From assembly GCA_037443685.1 (NCBI GenBank), contig JBBINX010000018.1:1-28667 (forward strand): a DNA stretch of 28,667 nt. The letters are read 5' to 3'. Numbering within the stretch: position 1 is the first letter of the stretch; each line of letters starts with the position of its first letter. The stretch comes from JAHJRJ01 sp037443685. GTDB lineage: Bacteria > Bacteroidota > Ignavibacteria > UBA10030 > BY39. The position numbers and the translations under genes were made by a program. Below the pieces are notes generated by a model. It had not been told where the DNA came from and ran no database searches. It saw nothing but the letters and a program-made list of their open reading frames with translations. Shown piece by piece: positions 1 to 6,846 of this stretch.

Positions 1-713
1 GTTGATATTCCGAAACGTCCGAAGCTCAATTGAATCCCGAGTGTGAATGAATGAACGTCGAAATATCGACCAGTAACGCGAACACCCGGAATCGCTTCTA
101 CAACAGCACCGTAACTCCAAGCTCCTTGTTTTAAGGTTTGTGAGTTCTGAATTGAATAGTCGGTGAAAAGAGTAAGTAATTCGTTGGCGAAGGGTCGAAC
201 TGCTAAATCAATCACTCCTTCCTTTCTATCTACTTTTGTAAATGTCCCCATTGCACCGATTGATACGTGTGGAATTGGTCTGACAAGAGTTCCGAATGTT
301 AATATTTTCCTCCGCTGGAAATGTTGAATATCGCCGCCCGACCAACCCAAAGCAATGCCAAAGCTTGTTGTCTTATCTCCGATTCCCATAGAAATACGAT
401 AATCAGTTACTGATTTATCAAGAACCTTTTGATGGATTAAACCAAATCCAAAGTTTGGGACAGCTGTAAACAACCCCCAACGATTAAATTCATTCCATTT
501 ACCCGCTGCATCCGACCAAGTGAACATCAAATCGGGCTGGCGGATGTAAGCTAGTAATGCAGGATTATCGTAGCCGTACAATCCGAATTTCATCGCACCG
601 GGAGATGTAAGAAGAAAGTCGTTCCGCGACTGATAATCTGTAAAACCGTTTTGAGCATATAAAACACTTACAGAAATAAGAAATAAGAAAAATAGTAATT
701 TAAAGATTTTCAT
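1..713 (-). CDS. SppA-like S49 protease, N-terminal outer-membrane-type region (partial)
   Basis: The frame is open from an ATG at 713 to the left edge with no stop, so only the first ~237 residues are visible. They start with a signal peptide (MKIFKLLFFLFLISVSVLYA, then QNGF). Alternating aromatic/polar stretches follow, such as FGLYGYDNPALLAY, RWGLFTAVPNFGFGL and VRVTGRYFDVHSFTLGIQL, which look like beta strands of an outer-membrane protein. From memory this N-terminus resembles the non-catalytic leader of long SppA-type (S49) proteases in Ignavibacteria. The catalytic Ser/Lys domain would lie outside the window, so the name is an inference. A Shine-Dalgarno AAAGGAG (complement of 720-726) sits 6 bases before the ATG and supports the start. 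The gene is 91 bases downstream of the coiled-coil/TPR gene on the same strand. The alternative is an orphan PorV-like outer-membrane protein. Confidence 0.6.
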   Translation of the reverse strand, partial: MKIFKLLFFLFLISVSVLYAQNGFTDYQSRNDFLLTSPGAMKFGLYGYDNPALLAYIRQPDLMFTWSDAAGKWNEFNRWGLFTAVPNFGFGLIHQKVLDKSVTDYRISMGIGDKTTSFGIALGWSGGDIQHFQRRKILTFGTLVRPIPHVSIGAMGTFTKVDRKEGVIDLAVRPFANELLTLFTDYSIQNSQTLKQGAWSYGAVVEAIPGVRVTGRYFDVHSFTLGIQLSFGRFGIS

Positions 714-804
714 AAATAACTCCTTTGATTTTTGGTTTGTAACGAAAGCATCGTAAAAATGTTTCACTTATGCGATTCTGTCTTTTCGCGTTGAATGGGG
801 TAAG

Positions 805-2343
805 TTATGCTTGTTGTTTTATTTTTTGTTCTAATTGCTGATGCAGATCCGGAGAAATATTCAATTCCTGCCGGATAATTTCGAGCCGGCGTTGTTCTTC
901 GGGATTGATTGAACCATTACGTAAGTATTCGCGTAAATTTTCTTCATAGCTAAGTATTTGGATTTCTCGTTCGAATTTTTCGTGTTCCTCTTCCGTAATG
1001 TCTAACTCAGCTTTGCGAGTTTCGATACATGCCAGTTCCTCAACTGTCGGAGCCCCCTCTATCCAGGCATCTTTTAAAGTTCTTTTATAAGATTCATATA
1101 AAAAATCTTTCGAAACCACTTTTGCTTTGTCATAATCTTTTTCCCATAACTTCATTAGTTCTTGTTTGAAGAGTTCCTCGAGCCTGAGAGCTTCTTCATT
1201 ATTAGAGTCTATTAACAATACTTTCGCGATTTCCACCGAAGCTTCCTCAAATTTTCCGATCATAATTAGTTCTTTGCCGGTACCTAAATGTTTAATTATT
1301 TTTTTATTCTTAGCCCGTTCAGCACCTTCCTGTTCGGCTGCTTTTAAAAATTCCTCTTCTTGTTTCTTGCGACGTTCTGCTTCTAATTTACGGCGAAGTT
1401 CTTCTTCGAGTTTTCTTTTAGCTTCTTCTGCAGCTTTTCTTCTTTCTTCTTCCTCGATCCTGCGGCGCTCTTCTTCCTCACGTCGGAGTTTTTCTTCTTC
1501 TTCTCTCCTTTTGCGTTCTTCTTCCTCACGTCGAAGTTTTTCTTCTTCTCTCCTTTTGCGTTCTTCTTCCTGCCGAAGTCTCGCTTCTTCTATTTTTTTA
1601 CGTTCTTCTTCGAGTCTGCGTTTTGCTTCCGATTCTCTTCTGAGCTCTTCCTCTTTCCGAAGTTTTTCTTCTTCAGCAGCTTTGCGTTGAGCTTCTTCGC
1701 GGCGGTTTTTTTCTTCTTCTTCTTTTCTAATTTCTTCGATTCGAAGTTTTTCATCTTCTTCAGCACGCCAACGAATTTCTTCTTCTAATTTGCGGCGCTC
1801 TTCTTCGATGGGAAGAAGTCTTTTAGCTAACCGTTTTTGTTTTTCTTCGGCGGCTTTTATACTACTGTCGTCCGCTTCAAAATCTTGTTTCTTCTTGATT
1901 TTAGTATCAAACTTACGCTTCTCTTCGTCTTCTGCATAGCGGAGAATTTCAAGTTCACTAGCTCGACGACGCAATTCCTCTTCAGCTTGTTTACGGGCAT
2001 CTTCTGCTAGTCGTTTAGCATCGTCAATTTCCTGCTGTTTTTTGTCTTTTAATTGCTGCCGGGCTTCTTCCTGTGTTTTCTGCCGAATCACCTCAACGGA
2101 TTTCTTCTCTTCGCTGACTTGAGAATCCGCTTGATCCATGTTTTCCTGTTGCTCAATTCTATTATTAATCCTGTCCTTATATGCAAGGGCGTAGAAATTC
2201 TGCGGATCTATCTCTATAGCAGACCTAACTGATTCAAGAGCTTTTTCATAGTCACCAACTTTAAAAAATTTATCCGCAGTCTTAAGATGATCGCTTGCGA
2301 TCCTTCGCTTTTCATCCTTACTTAATGTTTTATCACCTTTCAT
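805..2343 (-). CDS. Coiled-coil/TPR protein with C-terminal tandem 47-residue helical module
   Basis: A predicted soluble cytoplasmic protein of 512 residues with no signal peptide or membrane segment. Residues ~15-60 form a TPR-like unit (FFKVGDYEKALESVRSAIEIDP). Residues ~60-345 are an uninterrupted, extremely Glu/Arg/Lys-rich coiled coil, and ~350-395 a second TPR-like unit (MIGKFEEASVEIAKVLLID). The tail (419-465 and 466-512) is two tandem 47-residue copies of a helical module with shared positions: L..AW/YL..G...EE...E..R.EL.I...H..(F/L)E..I. The start codon is 3 bases past the stop of the 815-residue TPR protein, so the two are surely co-transcribed and, sharing the TPR plus coiled-coil layout, could associate through their coiled coils. 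The function is unknown; a scaffold role is inferred. The serine-rich reading on the opposite strand is an artefact of the Glu/Arg codons. Confidence 0.85.
   Translation of the reverse strand: MKGDKTLSKDEKRRIASDHLKTADKFFKVGDYEKALESVRSAIEIDPQNFYALAYKDRINNRIEQQENMDQADSQVSEEKKSVEVIRQKTQEEARQQLKDKKQQEIDDAKRLAEDARKQAEEELRRRASELEILRYAEDEEKRKFDTKIKKKQDFEADDSSIKAAEEKQKRLAKRLLPIEEERRKLEEEIRWRAEEDEKLRIEEIRKEEEEKNRREEAQRKAAEEEKLRKEEELRRESEAKRRLEEERKKIEEARLRQEEERKRREEEKLRREEEERKRREEEEKLRREEEERRRIEEEERRKAAEEAKRKLEEELRRKLEAERRKKQEEEFLKAAEQEGAERAKNKKIIKHLGTGKELIMIGKFEEASVEIAKVLLIDSNNEEALRLEELFKQELMKLWEKDYDKAKVVSKDFLYESYKRTLKDAWIEGAPTVEELACIETRKAELDITEEEHEKFEREIQILSYEENLREYLRNGSINPEEQRRLEIIRQELNISPDLHQQLEQKIKQQA
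1471..1560 (-). repeat. 45-bp in-frame tandem duplication in the coiled-coil gene
   Basis: Two adjacent 45-base copies (1471-1515 and 1516-1560) are almost identical, differing by a 3-base slip in a CTT run and a G/A change. They encode a 15-16 residue unit of the form RKRREEE(E)KLRREEEE. The surrounding sequence is a degenerate continuation of the same pattern, so this is a recent step in growth of the coiled coil by slippage and probably varies in length between strains. Confidence 0.75.
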
Positions 2344-2346
2344 ATT

Positions 2347-4794
2347 CTATCTTCTATTATATTTTTCTTTTAATCGAATTACATCAGAAAATTCAGGTAT
2401 CTTTTGTAAATTATAGAAATCTATATCCAATATTTCTTCGGTACTATAATGCAATGATACAGCTTTTTGTAATTTATCTAACGCTTTGCTAAATGCTTGT
2501 TCGGGATTGCGTTTGCGCTGGGCTGAAACTTTTATCGTATCGCTGCGCCCGCCTTGTATCGCATACATCCTAGCAGATTTATAATTAATTTCATGATTCT
2601 CCGGAGCCAAAGCGATAGCTCGTTGTGATAGTTTTTCAGCTTCAGCAAATCGTCCCATACGAGTGTAAATTAATGCACGATAAATTTCCAGATTAGCATC
2701 GTTTGGCTTCTTAGTTAATTCTAATTCGACGAGATTAAGAGCATTAATTAAAAGCGGCATCGCATCCTGCGATTGTCCTATCCCCTGATATAAACGAGCT
2801 AATTTATATCTGCTTTCGTAATCTTTTGGATTTTGGTAAATTAAATTTTCGAAGACTCTAACAAGTCTGTATGAATATTTTATAAGCAACGTAGGATCGT
2901 ACATTATCACATTTGCTACATAGTTACTAATGTATGCAGAACTATCTTTCGTTAGCGGTAAGTATCTATTGTAAATAGATAATGCATTATAATATTCTTC
3001 TTCCAGTTGATATGCAGCGGTTATTAATTTAATAATTTCATAATTGAATGGATCAAAATTATAAGCTTTAGTTAAAGCATCAATGGCATCAGAATATTTT
3101 CCTGTAAAAATATAAAGTTTACCGATGGCTGTATAGTTATCCGAAATATTCGGAGTTAATATTATTACCTCGTTCAACTCTGAATTAGCTGCATTGAACT
3201 TTTTATTAAATATATTCAAAATTGCGCGATAACGTTTTGTTTGTACCGATTTATAAGTGGAAATATCAGCACGCTGAAGCATAACTTCGGCTTTATCGAA
3301 CACTTTTTTTGATTTATTCCAACCATTTTCAATTTTCAAAATCGAAGCGTAACCGCTTGCAGCAAATGCATCGGTAAAACTGTTATCTTCAGAAGCAGCA
3401 AAATCGAATAATTTTTCCGCGTTTTCACAACTTTCAAGCGTATTCCGATTAAGTAATTCGAGTCCTCGCAGATACATCAAAAATGCAGTATTGTTGTTTG
3501 AGGAAACCCTGAACACATGTTGATTTTTCTCAAGATTTTCAATATGAAATTCATTCGCTATCTCTTTACATATTTCAACAGGAAATTCCATTATACGGTT
3601 TTCGTCTTTTCGTATCTGTTTTTTCCATATAATGTTGTTCGCTGAATCTATTAAAGAAAAATCGATAATCCTTTGCTTCTCTGATCGAGATATTACTCCT
3701 TCCAATTGATAATTAAATCCAGCATTAACAATTAGATTGTTTACATTAGTAGAATAATTTTCGAGTGTCCTGATTGATGCAATACCCATCGTTTGAAAAG
3801 CGGGGATGGTAGCAAGACGGTTTGAAATTTCTTGAGATAAAGCCTTACCGAGAACGTCGTCCTCTAATATTCCGTCGCTGCTTTTAAATGATTTGATTGC
3901 TATAGAGGGAACTGGATGGAATATGATTGGGATAAGTTGTGAAATTATGATTCCCACCACAACGGCTGCGACCATACTAAGAGCGAGCCATGGAATTTTT
4001 CTTCGAGTTTTAAACTGGGGAGTAGAGAGTTTGATTTCATCAGCTTTTATGATTTCTTTTTCTTCGACAACTTCCGTTACCTCATTTTTTTCACCAACTA
4101 CTGGTTCAAAAATTTGATAAGTAGCTCTTATTTTTTTTCTTAGCGCCAATGCCTCAGCGTGATGAGGATCGTGCACAAGAGCTTTAGCGATTTCAATCAA
4201 AGCACGATCATAATCTTCCCTATCCATATGAAGTTTTGCTTCATCAAGCATTATTTGAATGCGTATCTCACGTTCCTCCTTCTTACGGGCATCATCTTCA
4301 TCTCTACGAGCTTTTTCTTCTTCTTGACTGCGTCGGTCTAATTCCTCACGAAGCCGGCGTTCTTCTTCAAGTCTTCTTTTCTCTTCTTCAATCTGGCGAA
4401 GTCGCTCTTCTTCAAATTTACTCTTCTCTTGTTCGATTCTGAGACGCTCCGCATCTTCCCGGCGACGCTGGTCTTCCTCTTCTTGCTTCTTTCTTTCTTC
4501 CTCGTTGTGTTTCCTAATTTCTATTTTTCTTGCCCGCTCAATTTTCAAAAGGGGTTGTATCGCAACTTCTCTCTCTAATAAAACATTTTCCGAATTCTTC
4601 CGATGTTGTTCAGCCTCAATTAATTTGCTTTCGTGCTGTCTAAAAAATTCCTGGTATCTATTTCGTGCAAATTCTGCTACATTCCTCTCTAATTCTCCAA
4701 ATCGGAGTAATTCATCGGCCTCAGCCTTCTGGCTAATCTCCTCGGCACGTTTCTTTAAGTCTTCACTAATTTCAAAACTCATAGCATTGGTCAT
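2347..4794 (-). CDS. Membrane-anchored coiled-coil/TPR protein with FlgO/TolB_N-like domain
   Basis: An 815-residue single-pass membrane protein. Residues 1-180 are a charged coiled coil (many EEER/RRLEEE runs) and ~184-222 a TPR-like unit (HMDREDYDRALIEIAKALVHDP). One hydrophobic helix lies at ~268-292 (WLALSMVAAVVVGIIISQL) after a basic stretch (KTRRK), which suggests the N-terminus is cytoplasmic. Residues ~297-420 (IAIKSF...ALSQEISNRLATIP...YQLEGVISR...FSLIDSANNIIWKKQ) match the FlgO/TolB-N-type fold that often follows kinase or adenylate cyclase domains. From ~430 to 800 is a TPR array, with motifs such as YTAIGKLYIFTGKYSDAIDALTKAYNFDP. Family knowledge suggests a periplasmic protein-binding or sensor half. 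No kinase or cyclase motif is present; a coiled coil occupies that place. It is 73 bases downstream of the PEGA gene. ATG at 4782 is an alternative start. Confidence 0.85.
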   Translation of the reverse strand: MTNAMSFEISEDLKKRAEEISQKAEADELLRFGELERNVAEFARNRYQEFFRQHESKLIEAEQHRKNSENVLLEREVAIQPLLKIERARKIEIRKHNEEERKKQEEEDQRRREDAERLRIEQEKSKFEEERLRQIEEEKRRLEEERRLREELDRRSQEEEKARRDEDDARKKEEREIRIQIMLDEAKLHMDREDYDRALIEIAKALVHDPHHAEALALRKKIRATYQIFEPVVGEKNEVTEVVEEKEIIKADEIKLSTPQFKTRRKIPWLALSMVAAVVVGIIISQLIPIIFHPVPSIAIKSFKSSDGILEDDVLGKALSQEISNRLATIPAFQTMGIASIRTLENYSTNVNNLIVNAGFNYQLEGVISRSEKQRIIDFSLIDSANNIIWKKQIRKDENRIMEFPVEICKEIANEFHIENLEKNQHVFRVSSNNNTAFLMYLRGLELLNRNTLESCENAEKLFDFAASEDNSFTDAFAASGYASILKIENGWNKSKKVFDKAEVMLQRADISTYKSVQTKRYRAILNIFNKKFNAANSELNEVIILTPNISDNYTAIGKLYIFTGKYSDAIDALTKAYNFDPFNYEIIKLITAAYQLEEEYYNALSIYNRYLPLTKDSSAYISNYVANVIMYDPTLLIKYSYRLVRVFENLIYQNPKDYESRYKLARLYQGIGQSQDAMPLLINALNLVELELTKKPNDANLEIYRALIYTRMGRFAEAEKLSQRAIALAPENHEINYKSARMYAIQGGRSDTIKVSAQRKRNPEQAFSKALDKLQKAVSLHYSTEEILDIDFYNLQKIPEFSDVIRLKEKYNRR

Positions 4795-4867
4795 TTATGT
4801 AAACCTATGGTTATAAATTTTTATAAAATATATCGAAAACACCCGTGAATGTCAAACACCACAATGT

Positions 4868-5683
4868 TTATTTCGATAACAATAAATAAGCTAATAAAAT
4901 ATTACTCACCTGGCAGGCGGTTAACGAAATTCCCGACAATCTGTCATATCTTTTGACTTTTTTCAAAATAGCTTTATCACCAGTAATTTGATAATTAGTG
5001 TAATAATTATCCGCTTTGATTTTTAACCACGCAGCATTTATTCCGAAAATAACAGTACTCCCACCCGCTATAAAAACCGGGAGTTTAAGTGATGTTCCAT
5101 CAATGTTAAGGTACGGTGAAAGTATATGATTAGAAACTGGATTGACCAATTCAAGTTGGACGTACACATTTGGAGATGCTTTCTTGACAATCATCTCAAC
5201 ATCGTTATATCCATCTTTTTTTAATGAGATAAATTCGGAAGCAGATATAGTGTAAAATACTAGAGGAGTTTTACCGATTAAGGAATCTTTGTTGAAAACA
5301 TCTGCGCCTGTCGGTTGTGAGTTTATTAAATATGTATATTTCAATTCTATAAATTTTGTATATACTTCACCCGGTTTCAAAGTTATCGAATCAATCGATA
5401 CTTGACTATACCAACTTCTTTCATTCGGATTTGTAGCTCTAATTTTATAGCTACCCGGTTGCACTTTATAATCGACTAACGGACATCTGCCTATAAAGAT
5501 ATCATTGAGATATATTTTTGCACCTTCGATATTTGAATTAATATTCAGTTTTGTACTATCCGAAATCGGAATAGTTGAGTCATCGACTATTTGAGAAATA
5601 TAATTATTTTCCTCCGATCTTAAGTAAACGGTCAGTAAAAATGATAATAAAAGTATTTTGAATATTTTCAGGAAAGATCTCAT
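4868..5683 (-). CDS. PEGA-domain envelope protein
   Basis: 271 residues. A signal peptide or anchor comes first (MRSFLKIFKILLLSFLLTVY). It is followed by two PEGA-type beta domains: ~45-110 (SNIEGAKIYLNDIFIGRCPL...VQPGSYKIRA...LKPGEVYTKFIEL) and ~112-170 (INSQPTGADVFNKDSLIGKTPL...LKKDGYNDVEMIV). The last ~100 residues are not recognised and contain a hydrophobic stretch (LPVFIAGGSTVIFGINAAW). PEGA modules are small extracytoplasmic beta domains common in surface and periplasmic proteins; their ligand is unknown. Its ATG shares one base with the TAA of the propeller gene (TAATG), which points to translational coupling with it. A periplasmic or outer-membrane-facing adaptor in the same assembly is inferred. 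Confidence 0.85.
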   Translation of the reverse strand: MRSFLKIFKILLLSFLLTVYLRSEENNYISQIVDDSTIPISDSTKLNINSNIEGAKIYLNDIFIGRCPLVDYKVQPGSYKIRATNPNERSWYSQVSIDSITLKPGEVYTKFIELKYTYLINSQPTGADVFNKDSLIGKTPLVFYTISASEFISLKKDGYNDVEMIVKKASPNVYVQLELVNPVSNHILSPYLNIDGTSLKLPVFIAGGSTVIFGINAAWLKIKADNYYTNYQITGDKAILKKVKRYDRLSGISLTACQVSNILLAYLLLSK

Positions 5684-6846
5684 TACGGTCTCTCGCCCTT
5701 TTTTGTAAAAGCCGTAATGAGCTGATCGTCAGTAAACACAAACAGAAAATTATTCCAAATTAGAGGAGAAGACTTGATTCTGCCGGGTAATAAATACGAC
5801 CACACGAGATTTCCGTTAGCAGCATCTAATGCGTAAAAATTTTGATCGTAGGACCCTACGTATATAATTTTATCAGATATCAGTGGTGCTGCGTGAATAA
5901 TACTTTGTGCTTTAAACGACCAAATTAAATCTCCGGACTGGTTATTTATACATCGTAAAACACCATCTGCTCCACTAATATATACACACGTATCAGATAC
6001 TGCTGGGGAAGAATAAACCGGAGAGCCAATCTCGTATTTCCAAATCAATGCACCATTGCTAATATCAATCGCGTAGAAATATCCGTCCAATGACCCGAAA
6101 TACACTATATTTTGATATAATACTGGTGACGAAGTAATGCTTCCCCCAGATTTATAGGACCATACTAATTCACCATTCACGATGTCTACCGCATACAGAA
6201 CCCCGTTATCATTACCGTAAACGACTATCTTTCCGTCGGAAGAAGGTGATGACCTTGAAGATTTAATAATTCCTTTTGGAGCATCCGAAAAAGTCCAATT
6301 GATAATACCGCTCTTCTTATCTATCGCAACTAATTTACCATCCGACGTAGTAACAAATAGTTGATCACGGACGATCAAAGGTGAAGATTCGATACCCGAT
6401 AATTCAAGCGTCCAATTAAATTTCTTTTCAAACAGGTCGAACTCTCCTACACTTATATCTTTGGATACAAAAGATATATACGCTACACCATAACCTAATG
6501 CGATCCCTCCAACAATTGGGGTAGAAAATTTCTTTTTACCGATTGCTTTCCCCGTCGGTATATTTAACAAGTGCAGTTCGCCCTTGAGAGTTGTTACAAA
6601 TAGTATGCTATCAGAAACAGCACATGGAAATGTTCCAAATCCTGCACCTGTATCAAACGCCCACCTTGGTTCTAAAGGAGGAATCAGTAATACTTCAGAC
6701 AAATTTGCACGATTTATTCCACCTCCATACATTGTCCAATCTGACGATTTGGGAGAAATAGATTTATCCAGATGGTAGAAAGCACAATTTATTGAGGTAA
6801 GAGTTACAGCTATCACAAACACAATATTTCTAATGATTATTTTCAT
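5683..6846 (-). CDS. PQQ-type (BamB-like) beta-propeller, probable lipoprotein
   Basis: 387 residues from the ATG at 6846. I prefer this over an upstream start at 6858 because it forms a TAATG overlap with the previous stop. The N-terminus is a signal sequence ending in Cys21 (TLTSINC), a probable but atypical lipobox. Six to seven propeller blades follow, each with the PQQ/BamB signature: SDGKLVAIDKKSGIINW, DNGVLYAVDIVNGELVWSY, LDGYFYAIDISNGALIWKY, ADGVLRCINNQSGDLIWSF, YDQNFYALDAANGNLVWSY. No dehydrogenase residues or heme motif are visible, so it is a binding scaffold rather than a quinoprotein enzyme. Such lipoproteins in other bacteria (BamB) dock on Omp85 proteins. The gene just upstream ends in an Omp85-like barrel, so a BamA/BamB-like partnership is a reasonable inference, not shown. 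Confidence 0.85.
   Translation of the reverse strand: MKIIIRNIVFVIAVTLTSINCAFYHLDKSISPKSSDWTMYGGGINRANLSEVLLIPPLEPRWAFDTGAGFGTFPCAVSDSILFVTTLKGELHLLNIPTGKAIGKKKFSTPIVGGIALGYGVAYISFVSKDISVGEFDLFEKKFNWTLELSGIESSPLIVRDQLFVTTSDGKLVAIDKKSGIINWTFSDAPKGIIKSSRSSPSSDGKIVVYGNDNGVLYAVDIVNGELVWSYKSGGSITSSPVLYQNIVYFGSLDGYFYAIDISNGALIWKYEIGSPVYSSPAVSDTCVYISGADGVLRCINNQSGDLIWSFKAQSIIHAAPLISDKIIYVGSYDQNFYALDAANGNLVWSYLLPGRIKSSPLIWNNFLFVFTDDQLITAFTKKGERP

Noticed and set aside
1471..1560. Regular repeats that might suggest a CRISPR array
   Set aside because: Copies are adjacent without unique spacers and lie in frame inside a coiled-coil gene.
1166..1690. 174-residue serine-rich ORF on the plus strand
   Set aside because: It is the complement of Glu/Arg/Lys-rich coiled-coil codons (GAA/GAG read as TTC/CTC/TCT) and has no independent support.
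4800..4830. AT-only hairpin upstream of the 815-residue gene
   Set aside because: Pairing is expected by chance in such AT-rich sequence, and there is no G/C pair in the stem.
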